From Pseudomonas sp. MM213 (lineage in GTDB: Bacteria; Pseudomonadota; Gammaproteobacteria; Pseudomonadales; Pseudomonadaceae), in contig NZ_CP081943.1 of NCBI RefSeq assembly GCF_020423045.1, positions 4,402,001-4,466,000 on the forward strand: a stretch of 64,000 bases of DNA, written 5' to 3'. The notes under the pieces are model-generated. The model was not told where the DNA came from, ran no database searches, and saw only the letters and a program-made list of their open reading frames with translations. Each line of letters starts with the position of its first letter. The stretch's first letter is position 1. Below, in pieces: positions 56,994-64,000 of the stretch. The translations under genes and the position numbers were made by a program.

Positions 56994-59069
56994 ATGACCG
57001 AGTTGTCGCAAGTGTCGGTCACGGCACTCAAGGGTGTCGGCGAGGCCATGGCCGAGAAACTGGCCAAGGTCGGCCTGGAGAATCTCCAGGACGTGCTGTT
57101 TCACCTGCCGCTGCGTTATCAGGACCGCACTCGCGTAGTCCCGATCGGCCACCTGCGACCGGGGCAGGATGCCGTGATCGAAGGCACCGTCAGCGGCGCC
57201 GACGTGGTCATGGGCCGGCGCCGCAGCCTGGTCGTGCGCTTGCAGGACGGTACCGGCGGGCTCAGCCTGCGCTTCTACCATTTCAGCAACGCCCAGAAAG
57301 AAGGCCTCAAACGTGGCACGCGGATTCGCTGCTACGGCGAAGCGCGGCCCGGTGCGTCGGGACTGGAAATCTACCACCCGGAATACCGCGCCCTCACCGG
57401 CGACGAGCCGCCGCCCGTGGATGAAACCCTGACGCCGGTGTACCCGCTCACCGAAGGCCTGACCCAGCAGCGTTTGCGCCAGCTCTGCATGCAAACCCTG
57501 ACGATGCTCGGCCCGACCAGCCTGCCGGATTGGTTGCCGAACGAACTGGCGCGGGACTATCAACTGGCGCCGTTGGCCGACGCAATTCGTTACCTGCATC
57601 ACCCGCCGGCCGACGCCGATGTCGACGAACTCGCCCTCGGTCATCATTGGGCGCAGCATCGTCTGGCCTTTGAAGAACTGCTGACCCATCAACTGTCCCA
57701 GCAGCGTCTGCGCGAAAGCATGCGTTCCCTGCGCGCGCCGGCGATGCCGAAAGCCACCCGATTGCCGGCCCAATACCTGGCCAATCTCGGCTTCAATCCA
57801 ACTGGCGCCCAACAACGCGTCGGCAACGAAATTGCCTATGACCTCAGCCAGCACGAACCAATGCTGCGACTGATTCAGGGCGACGTCGGTGCGGGCAAAA
57901 CCGTGGTCGCAGCCCTTGCCGCATTGCAAGCGCTGGAAGCCGGTTACCAAGTGGCGTTGATGGCGCCGACCGAGATCCTCGCCGAGCAGCATTTCATCAC
58001 CTTCAAGCGCTGGCTCGAACCGCTGGGCATTGAAGTCGCGTGGCTGGCCGGCAAGCTCAAAGGCAAGAACCGCGTGGCCGCGCTGGAGCAGATCGCCAGT
58101 GGCACACCGATGGTGGTCGGCACTCACGCACTGTTCCAGGACGAAGTGCAGTTCAAGAACCTCGCGCTGGTGATCATCGACGAACAACACCGTTTCGGCG
58201 TGCAACAGCGCCTGGCGCTGCGGCAGAAAGGCGTCGGCGGGCGCATGTGTCCGCATCAGCTGATCATGACCGCCACGCCGATTCCACGCACGCTGGCGAT
58301 GAGCGCCTACGCCGACCTCGACACCTCGATCCTCGACGAACTGCCGCCCGGCCGAACCCCGGTCAACACCGTGTTGGTCACCGACACCCGACGCGTCGAA
58401 GTCATCGAACGGGTGCGCGGTGCCTGCGCCGAAGGGCGTCAGGCCTATTGGGTGTGCACGCTGATCGAAGAGTCGGAAGAGCTGACCTGCCAAGCGGCGG
58501 AAACCACCTTTGAGGACCTCACCTCCGCCCTCGGCGAGTTGAAGGTCGGGTTGATTCACGGCCGCATGAAGCCTGTGGAAAAAGCCGCCGTGATGGCTGA
58601 ATTCAAGGCCGGCAACCTGCAACTGCTGGTCGCCACCACCGTGATCGAAGTCGGCGTCGACGTGCCGAACGCCAGCCTGATGATCATCGAAAACCCCGAG
58701 CGCCTCGGCCTCGCGCAGTTGCACCAATTGCGCGGCCGCGTCGGTCGAGGCAGCGCCGCCAGCCATTGCGTGCTGCTCTACCATCCGCCGCTGTCACAGA
58801 TCGGCCGTCAGCGCCTGGGCATCATGCGCGAAACCAACGACGGTTTTGTCATCGCCGAGAAAGACCTCGAACTACGCGGCCCCGGCGAAATGCTCGGCAC
58901 GCGCCAGACCGGTCTGCTGCAATTCAAGGTCGCCGACCTGATGCGCGACGCCGATCTGCTACCCGCCGTGCGCGACGCCGCCCAGGCATTGCTGGAGCGT
59001 TGGCCGGATCACGTCAGCCCGCTGCTCGACCGCTGGCTGCGCCACGGGCAGCAATACGGCCAAGTGTGA
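56994..59069 (+). CDS. recG: ATP-dependent DNA helicase RecG
   Basis: Protein of 691 residues: N-terminal wedge/OB domain, then superfamily 2 helicase motifs: RLIQGDVGAGKTVVAALAAL (Walker A), VIIDEQHRFGVQQ (motif II), MTATPIPRTLAM (motif III), and TTVIEVGVDVPNA, RGRVGRG (motifs V-VI). It remodels stalled forks and Holliday junctions. Expressed with oxyR, linking peroxide stress and repair. Confidence 0.98.
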   Translation: MTELSQVSVTALKGVGEAMAEKLAKVGLENLQDVLFHLPLRYQDRTRVVPIGHLRPGQDAVIEGTVSGADVVMGRRRSLVVRLQDGTGGLSLRFYHFSNAQKEGLKRGTRIRCYGEARPGASGLEIYHPEYRALTGDEPPPVDETLTPVYPLTEGLTQQRLRQLCMQTLTMLGPTSLPDWLPNELARDYQLAPLADAIRYLHHPPADADVDELALGHHWAQHRLAFEELLTHQLSQQRLRESMRSLRAPAMPKATRLPAQYLANLGFNPTGAQQRVGNEIAYDLSQHEPMLRLIQGDVGAGKTVVAALAALQALEAGYQVALMAPTEILAEQHFITFKRWLEPLGIEVAWLAGKLKGKNRVAALEQIASGTPMVVGTHALFQDEVQFKNLALVIIDEQHRFGVQQRLALRQKGVGGRMCPHQLIMTATPIPRTLAMSAYADLDTSILDELPPGRTPVNTVLVTDTRRVEVIERVRGACAEGRQAYWVCTLIEESEELTCQAAETTFEDLTSALGELKVGLIHGRMKPVEKAAVMAEFKAGNLQLLVATTVIEVGVDVPNASLMIIENPERLGLAQLHQLRGRVGRGSAASHCVLLYHPPLSQIGRQRLGIMRETNDGFVIAEKDLELRGPGEMLGTRQTGLLQFKVADLMRDADLLPAVRDAAQALLERWPDHVSPLLDRWLRHGQQYGQV

Positions 59070-59147
59070 GCACCGTCGCAGTTTCTGGACCCTGCCCTTA
59101 AACAAGCTGGTTATACTCCTGCAATTGTTTGAATACGGATACAGACC

Positions 59148-60548
59148 ATGACTGAAGCTGCCCTCGTCCCCGAAACCCCGCACGCTCCGTCTGTTATTCG
59201 GCTGCTGCTCGCCAAACTGGGCATCGCCTACGAAGAAGTCCTCGACCACCACGGCCTGAACGCCTCGCGCAAAGTGCAAGCGGTGCTGCTCGACGACGCC
59301 GTGGGCGCGCTGATGGTGCTGTTCCCGCAAAGCCAGTTGCTCGACCTCAACCGCCTCGCCGAACTGACCGGCCGCCGCCTCGCCGCCGTGTCGACCGAGC
59401 GCCTGGAAAAGATGCTCGGCAAACACAACCTGAGCCTGCTGCCCGGCCTGCCGGCGCTGACCAGCTCGCCCTGCCTGTACGAAGAAAGCCTGCTGCGCGA
59501 ACCGAAGTTGCTGATCAACTCGGGCGAGCCGGGCGTGCTGCTGGAAATCACCAGCGAAGCCTTCAAGACCATGCTGACCAAGGCCAGCGCCGCCAACTTC
59601 GGCGAGAACGTGAGCAGCATCCGCCCGAACCTCGACCGCCCCGACGATGACCGCGAGGAAATCACCCAGGCCGTCCAGGCGTTCACCGCGAGACGCATCC
59701 AGCAACGCCTGGAAGCCACCATCGAAATTCCGCCACTGGCCGAGACCGCGCAGAAAATCATCAAACTGCGCGTCGACCCCAACGCCACCATCGACGACAT
59801 CACCGGCGTGGTCGAAACCGACCCGGCCCTGGCCGCACAAGTCGTGAGCTGGGCGGCGTCGCCGTACTACGCCTCGCCGGGCAAGATTCGCTCCGTTGAA
59901 GACGCCATCGTCCGCGTGCTGGGTTTCGATCTGGTGATCAACCTGGCGCTGGGCCTGGCCCTGGGCAAAACCCTCAGCCTGCCCAAAGACCACCCGCAAC
60001 ACACCACGCCGTACTGGCAGCAATCGATCTACACCGCCGCCGTCATCGAAGGCCTGACCCGCGCCATGCCGCGCGCCCAGCGCCCGGAAGCCGGCCTGAC
60101 CTACCTCGCCGGCCTGCTGCACAACTTCGGCTACCTGCTGCTGGCCCACGTGTTCCCGCCGCACTTCTCGCTGATCTGCCGCCACCTGGAGGTCAACCCG
60201 CACCTGTGCCACAGCTACGTCGAGCAACACCTGCTCGGCATCAGCCGCGAACAGATCGGCTCATGGCTGATGCGCTATTGGGACATGCCCGACGAACTGG
60301 CCACCGCGCTGCGCTTCCAGCACGACCCAAGCTACGACGGCGCCTACGCCGAGTACCCGAACCTCGTGTGCCTGTCCGTGCGCCTGCTGCGTAGCCGCGG
60401 CATCGGCTCCGGCCCGGATGAAGACATCCCCGACGCCCTGCTGGAGCGCGTCGGTTTGACTCGCGACAAAGCCAACGACGTCGTCAGCAAAGTCCTCGAA
60501 GCCGAAGTCCTGCTGCGCGAACTCGCCTCGCAATTCACCCAGGCCTAA
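59148..60548 (+). CDS. HDOD-domain signalling protein with N-terminal YbaK-like domain
   Basis: Protein of 466 residues. Residues of about 15-150 resemble the aminoacyl-tRNA deacylase (YbaK/ProX) fold (VIRLLLAKLGIAYEEVLDHH, LLDLNRLAELTGRRLAAVS), and about 190-395 form an HDOD domain (IEIPPLAETAQKIIKLRVDP, TDPALAAQVVSWAASPYYAS, YLAGLLHNFGYLL). HDOD proteins act in signalling without known phosphohydrolase activity. Position corresponds to PAO1 PA5346. No ribosome site stands out; the ATG follows ACAGACC. Confidence 0.85.
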   Translation: MTEAALVPETPHAPSVIRLLLAKLGIAYEEVLDHHGLNASRKVQAVLLDDAVGALMVLFPQSQLLDLNRLAELTGRRLAAVSTERLEKMLGKHNLSLLPGLPALTSSPCLYEESLLREPKLLINSGEPGVLLEITSEAFKTMLTKASAANFGENVSSIRPNLDRPDDDREEITQAVQAFTARRIQQRLEATIEIPPLAETAQKIIKLRVDPNATIDDITGVVETDPALAAQVVSWAASPYYASPGKIRSVEDAIVRVLGFDLVINLALGLALGKTLSLPKDHPQHTTPYWQQSIYTAAVIEGLTRAMPRAQRPEAGLTYLAGLLHNFGYLLLAHVFPPHFSLICRHLEVNPHLCHSYVEQHLLGISREQIGSWLMRYWDMPDELATALRFQHDPSYDGAYAEYPNLVCLSVRLLRSRGIGSGPDEDIPDALLERVGLTRDKANDVVSKVLEAEVLLRELASQFTQA

Positions 60549-60550
60549 AA

Positions 60551-60618
60551 GCTTCGCGGGCAAGCCTCGCTCCTACAGGGTTTCGTGATTCCTGTAGGAG
60601 CGAGGCTTGCCCGCGAAA
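60551..60618. repeat. REPIN (paired REP)
   Basis: Arms CTTCGCGGGCAAGCCTCGCT and AGCGAGGCTTGCCCGCGAA with a 16-base spacer, directly after the HDOD gene and before the convergent small gene. Confidence 0.92.
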
Positions 60619-60644
60619 AATCCACCTCGGTCTACTTGACCACC

Positions 60645-61034
60645 TCAAACCTTAGCGGCAGCCTTCGCCTTCCGCGGCTTCAAATACTTGGTCAACCCCT
60701 GAAACCAGATCACCAACGCCGGGTTGCCCTTGATCTGAATCGACTTGTCCTGAATCCCCGTCATAAACGCCAACTGCTTGTTCTTCGCCTGCATCGTGGC
60801 AAAGCCATACGCCGCATCTTTAAACGCAATCGCAAACGCCGGCTCGGCATACACGCCCGACTTACTGGTAATGCGCTGGTCCTTCACAAAGAAATGCCGC
60901 GCCACTTTCCCGTCCAGTGTCTGTAGCTGAAACACCAACTCCTTGTCACCCAACTGCTGCTGAAACGCAGGATTAGTCCGACTGGCCTTACCCATCAACA
61001 AACCCAGCATCCACAGAAGAAAACGAAATTTCAT
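60645..61034 (-). CDS. SCP2-like small protein
   Basis: Protein of 129 residues starting MKFRFLLWMLGLLMGK, a hydrophobic N-terminus that may be a signal anchor. The rest contains LVFQLQTLDGKVARHFFVKD and IQIKGNPALVIWFQGLTKYL, resembling SCP2/sterol-transfer-like folds of the PA5347 type. Lysine/alanine-rich tail (KPRKAKAAAKV). GAGG lies eight bases upstream of the ATG. Role unknown; binding of a hydrophobic ligand is only a possibility. Confidence 0.75.
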   Translation of the reverse strand: MKFRFLLWMLGLLMGKASRTNPAFQQQLGDKELVFQLQTLDGKVARHFFVKDQRITSKSGVYAEPAFAIAFKDAAYGFATMQAKNKQLAFMTGIQDKSIQIKGNPALVIWFQGLTKYLKPRKAKAAAKV

Positions 61035-61285
61035 GCGCACAGCCTCAAAAGGAAAATGAACGGCCGGCGCAGTGTAGCGGCTTCGAGCGAGAACGCCACT
61101 ATTGTGCAGTGTTAGAAGAAGATGCCGTGGTTTTTGACGCTGATGACTACCAAGTCATTGACGAAAGGCTGTTGTTTAAAAGCTGAGGTTTTTTGGTCTT
61201 TCTACGCTCGGGGCTATCGGATATTTCCTTCAATGTATGGCGTTGTTCATGAACTAGGCAGCATCGAGCTTCATCGATAGGCTTT

Positions 61286-61521
61286 GTCCGTCGCCGCAAA
61301 ATCGGTGATACGGACGTGCAAGTCCGAACCCAGGTGTGCAATTGCTTATGGCTATTCGTCGAGCGTTTTCCTATGCTCGCGGGTCGTTATGGCGGCTGTG
61401 CGTCGGAGACCTTCGGGTCTGCCGGTTCCTGGATCGGTCTTGCACACCAACGCACAGCTGCCACCTCTTTCGAAGTGCAAAGCGAAACGGTGTCGGTCTC
61501 TTAATTCCAGGAGCTACATCA
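61286..61521 (+). ncRNA. structured leader RNA upstream of the DUF6124 gene
   Basis: Several stems occur in order. Hairpin 61286-61315 pairs GTCCG/CGGAC and TCGCCG/CGGTGA. Another at about 61360-61379 pairs CGAGC/GCTCG. A long stem pairs GGCGGCTGTGCGT (61391-61403) with ACGCACAGCTGCC (61450-61462), 13 pairs with one G-U. Inside it, AGACC-TTCG-GGTCT forms a UUCG-type tetraloop hairpin and CCGGTT/GATCGG a second. The whole lies in the 487-bp gap before the gene and could be a 5' UTR element. Coding of the overlapping frame is not supported. Confidence 0.55.
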
Positions 61522-61905
61522 ATGATTAAGCCAACTCCGAATCCCCCAGAACACGAAGCCACATCCCCCTACGAATCCTTCGATTCCAAAAAACTCCACG
61601 AAGCCGCCGAGCGCGCCCTCGACCATCACTTCGGCACAGCACCGGATAAACAATCGAAAACCCGCAAGGGTGCGCTCTTTATCGTCGCTCCCGACCTCCA
61701 CACCGAAACCCTCCTGGCCAATGCCTCCGAAGACCTGCTGTCCATCAGCGCCATCGCCGCCGACCTGGCCGACGGTGTAGAAGGCTCCCGCCGCTCAGTC
61801 GCCCTGGCACTCAGCAGAATGGCGGACGGCGTGCATCTGTTGGTGGAACGAGCGCTGGACCACATTGATTCGCCGCCCTCGGAAGAGCATCGCGCCAAGG
61901 CGTAA
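61522..61905 (+). CDS. DUF6124 (DUF3077-like) small protein
   Basis: Protein of 127 residues reading MIKPTPNPPEHEATSPYESF then DSKKLHEAAERALDHHFG, the N-terminal signature I recognise from a Pseudomonas-specific family. The C-terminal half is helical (LLSISAIAADLADGVEGSR, LVERALDHIDSPP). CAGGAGC precedes the ATG. The frame is open further upstream, but that region is strongly structured. Function of the family is unknown; several copies per genome are usual, from memory. Confidence 0.82.
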   Translation: MIKPTPNPPEHEATSPYESFDSKKLHEAAERALDHHFGTAPDKQSKTRKGALFIVAPDLHTETLLANASEDLLSISAIAADLADGVEGSRRSVALALSRMADGVHLLVERALDHIDSPPSEEHRAKA

Positions 61906-61930
61906 GACGGAACTGGCTAACCAAGCAAAC

Positions 61931-61979
61931 AAAAACGGCCCCGATTGATGTTGCCAGCAATCGGGGCCGTGTTCTTTTC
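61931..61979 (+). terminator. rho-independent terminator of the DUF6124 gene
   Basis: Thirteen-pair stem ACGGCCCCGATTG / CAATCGGGGCCGT with a 10-base loop followed by TTCTTTTCT, 26 bases past the stop. Confidence 0.92.
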
Positions 61980-62054
61980 TGGCTCAGGAACCCGGGCAGA
62001 CCTTTGGTTCCTTCGCTTCAAAACAGACTTTGTCAGGGTAACTGGGCGCCACGC

Positions 62055-62087
62055 AAAAAGGGCGGCTCATCCAGAGTCGCCCTTTAT
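62055..62087 (-). terminator. terminator of the DUF2235 gene
   Basis: Stem AAAGGGCG / CGCCCTTT with a 13-base loop; on the minus strand the second arm is followed by a T-run. Eleven bases past the stop of the DUF2235 gene. Confidence 0.8.
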
Positions 62088-62097
62088 CGTTGTGCAG

Positions 62098-64000
62098 TTA
62101 CACGTTCTTTTCAGACGACTTCAAGTTACTGGCCTGATCAGCCACCAAGTCGAGCCAGCCACCGGGCTTGTCCTCATCGTTCGCCGCATTCGCCAACATA
62201 CCGGCCAATGCACCCACGTCCTTCTTGCGAGCAGCTTCGACTGCTTCAAGCGCCTGATGGGCTACCAGAATTTTCTGCAGCGCCGGGGTGTTCGCGTTTG
62301 CTTCAGTCAATGGTTTCAGCGGTGGCAAGGCTGCGGCTTTGGCCACCAGGTCTCCCGGTTCTTTAGTGAACACTCGTAGAGCATCCAGATTGCTTGCCAC
62401 TGGAAGCGCAATGCCTGTAAGTGGGTCGAAAGCACTGATTTCCGGCAGCCCCACTTTTCCGCTCAGGACAGGACGAGCCAAGGATGGTAAAAACAGACCT
62501 AGCAACATACGAGGATCCTTCCTCTTGATACTCAGGCCGACACTAGCCAATGCAATACCAAGTCCGATAACCCGCCCGGCACTGGCTAAGAGCGATAGCT
62601 GCTTATTCGACTCGTTATCGAAATGAATCAAACGGATACGGAAATAGTCCGTAAAGGGCTCACGCGGTCCAATAGCGGAGTGGTTCATGAACCACGCTCG
62701 GGAGTCGTGAATCTGATTGTCAAACAACGCCACTAGGTCTTCTTGCCCCGGCCTAGGTTTATTGGCTGCAATAAACATTTTTTCGTGCAGCTTTGTGCCT
62801 TCAGCATGCAGGTAGGCATACTCCTCCGCTTCGTCTTCCTCATTTATCAGGAACACTGTACCGCCCAGTAGCATATCTACCACACCACCAGCGGTGAATG
62901 AGTCATCCACCATGCCCCACTCTCTCAAGTAGTCATGCCTAAACTCCGCTGCTGCCCCACTTAGCTGGCGGTGGTCTAGAGGAGGCTCAAATTTTTTCTC
63001 CCAACGCATTTTGTCGACTTTTTCCTGGCCACCGACAATTTGTATGTTCAGTTGGTTTTCCTTCTCCTCTGCCTCGGTGTAAGTCGGCTCGGGCTTGCCC
63101 TCAGCAGCAGCAGAGGTTTTGGCATCTCTGCGCTTCTGAATAGCTTCCCAAGCATCGATTTTTGCTTTGGGCATATCCGCAAGAGAGTTTTGAAAGAATG
63201 GCTGTTTTTCTACGCCACCGGCGTAACGGTCGATTCTCCATGCGGTAATTAGCGCATGCTCTTGTTTCATCACCTCTTCCAAAGTGCCGCCTTTGGCTTG
63301 AGCCTGCCAAGCGTTGAAGCGGCGAACCAGGGTAGCGTTAAAGTCGAACTCGTCTTGGACCTTAGGGTCCATGGCACGCCACGCTTCGTGATCTGGAAGA
63401 AGAATATTCTGTGGAACTTGCAGCGGAGCACCGGCCTTGAATGCTTCAGCATAGAGATGGTGTAACGGAATTTGAGATAGCAAATCGTCTGTACCAGAAA
63501 TCGCTTTGCCTTGGTCTTTCGGTGAGTAACCTCCTCCTACGTCGGAGTGCACACCTGGATAAAAGTACTCGACAGTATTATCCCGGTAACTAGAGGGAGC
63601 CTCAGTATTTCGCTGGCCGTCAGCCGTTTTTGACCTCCGGCGAATAGAATCCAGAGGAAAACTAGCACGTTGCTCATGAGCCGAAACTAAATGTACGCAG
63701 CGCTTTAGGAAGTGACGGTCCTCGGGAACTGTTGTGTCTTGACTCTCGATAATCGCATCTTCAGGCAACCGCATAGTGCCGTCAGCCCACCCCATATGCC
63801 CAGCAGCGAATGGCGCACTGTCAGCAAGACCAACCGCCGCCACGGTGTCGCAGAGTCCAAGAAACTCTATGGACAGCGGCAAACCCGCAAAGAGGTATTC
63901 CACGACCCCACTCTCCCCTGAGCAGCGCGTCAATGTCTGAAGCCAGTTAGCGAAGGTTCGCGCTTGAGCCGCACCACGGGAAAATCCATACACATATAGA
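62098..64000 (-). CDS. DUF2235/Tle1-type alpha/beta-hydrolase (probable T6SS phospholipase effector), partial
   Basis: The frame is open through the window end, so the N-terminus is missing; about 634 residues remain. The nucleophile elbow VYGFSRGAAQAR is at the very start of the visible part, followed by LGLCDTVAAVG (Asp about 44 residues later) and YPGVHSDVGGGYS (His about 144 residues after the serine), a complete Ser-Asp-His triad of the DUF2235/Tle1 family. After the catalytic part comes a charged region and, near 490-520, a hydrophobic segment (LLASAGRVIGLGIALASVGL). Tle1 proteins degrade phospholipids in rival cells after T6SS delivery. The middle (about 62.5-63.9 kb) is lower in GC than its neighbours. 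The call is by motif; no delivery gene or immunity gene is visible here. Confidence 0.8.
   Translation of the reverse strand, partial: LYVYGFSRGAAQARTFANWLQTLTRCSGESGVVEYLFAGLPLSIEFLGLCDTVAAVGLADSAPFAAGHMGWADGTMRLPEDAIIESQDTTVPEDRHFLKRCVHLVSAHEQRASFPLDSIRRRSKTADGQRNTEAPSSYRDNTVEYFYPGVHSDVGGGYSPKDQGKAISGTDDLLSQIPLHHLYAEAFKAGAPLQVPQNILLPDHEAWRAMDPKVQDEFDFNATLVRRFNAWQAQAKGGTLEEVMKQEHALITAWRIDRYAGGVEKQPFFQNSLADMPKAKIDAWEAIQKRRDAKTSAAAEGKPEPTYTEAEEKENQLNIQIVGGQEKVDKMRWEKKFEPPLDHRQLSGAAAEFRHDYLREWGMVDDSFTAGGVVDMLLGGTVFLINEEDEAEEYAYLHAEGTKLHEKMFIAANKPRPGQEDLVALFDNQIHDSRAWFMNHSAIGPREPFTDYFRIRLIHFDNESNKQLSLLASAGRVIGLGIALASVGLSIKRKDPRMLLGLFLPSLARPVLSGKVGLPEISAFDPLTGIALPVASNLDALRVFTKEPGDLVAKAAALPPLKPLTEANANTPALQKILVAHQALEAVEAARKKDVGALAGMLANAANDEDKPGGWLDLVADQASNLKSSEKNV

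Noticed and set aside
56070..58784. 904-codon open frame antisense to oxyR and recG
   Set aside because: It crosses two well-defined genes on the other strand and has no domain that I recognise.
61147..61341. 64-codon minus-strand frame in the leader region
   Set aside because: No family resemblance or ribosome site; it runs against the structured region.
61336..61521. in-frame upstream extension of the DUF6124 gene
   Set aside because: CAGGAGC precedes the ATG at 61522, the family begins there, and the upstream bases are better explained by RNA stems.

Overview
This is a high-GC gammaproteobacterial chromosome segment that reads as a Pseudomonas of the P. fluorescens group. From about 12.8 kb to 61.0 kb the genes follow, from memory, the order of the P. 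aeruginosa PAO1 block PA5293-PA5347: LysR, MATE pump, GGDEF/EAL protein, rep, xpt, cytochrome c5, pauR, dadX, ridA-like, dadA, lrp/dadR, polyamine oxidase, kauB, rpmG, rpmB, peptide-binding protein, radC, coaBC, dut, algC, argB, pyrE, crc, DUF4870, rph, yicC, gmk, rpoZ, spoT, ridA, exbB-exbD-tonB, oxyR, recG, HDOD protein. Fifteen REPIN-type paired palindromes of the kind common in P. fluorescens sit between genes. No tRNA, rRNA, CRISPR, integrase or transposase was seen.

Region 1 (1-10.55 kb) is the least ordinary part. It is a tightly packed plus-strand operon: the C-terminal part of a probable SrfC-type protein, a single-pass membrane protein, a secreted vWA protein resembling the periplasmic half of the type VI secretion kinase PpkA, an ABC ATPase and an FtsX/LolE-type permease (TagT/TagS-like), a SUMF1-fold protein without the catalytic cysteine motif (TagR-like), two coiled-coil lipoproteins, and a membrane-anchored proline-rich vWA protein. 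It looks like the envelope-sensing arm of the T6SS threonine-phosphorylation pathway, uncoupled here from kinase, phosphatase and secretion apparatus and joined to a SrfC-like protein.

Region 2 (10.6-35.5 kb) holds a chemoreceptor, transport and regulatory genes, and a catabolic block for D-alanine (dadR/dadA/ridA-like/dadX) and polyamines (pauR, a PuuB-type oxidase, kauB). A MocR-type regulator, a PLD-family lipoprotein and an MFS transporter lie between. Region 3 (36.2-53.4 kb) is core housekeeping: ribosomal proteins L33/L28, CoA and pyrimidine synthesis, algC, argB, the carbon catabolite regulator crc, RNA processing, and the gmk-rpoZ-spoT stringent-response block. Region 4 (53.6-61.0 kb) carries the ExbB-ExbD-TonB energy-transducing complex, oxyR-recG, and an HDOD signalling protein.

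Region 5 (61.1-64 kb) is accessory. A strongly structured leader precedes a small DUF6124 gene. It is followed by the truncated 5' end of a DUF2235/Tle1-type phospholipase-like protein on the minus strand, with a lower-GC middle section. Start codons were moved from the longest reading frame where a Shine-Dalgarno site or family length decided (xpt, pauR, dadA, ridA-like, puuB-like, coaBC, pyrE, crc, rph, yicC, rpoZ, exbB and others). TTG or GTG starts are inferred for several genes.
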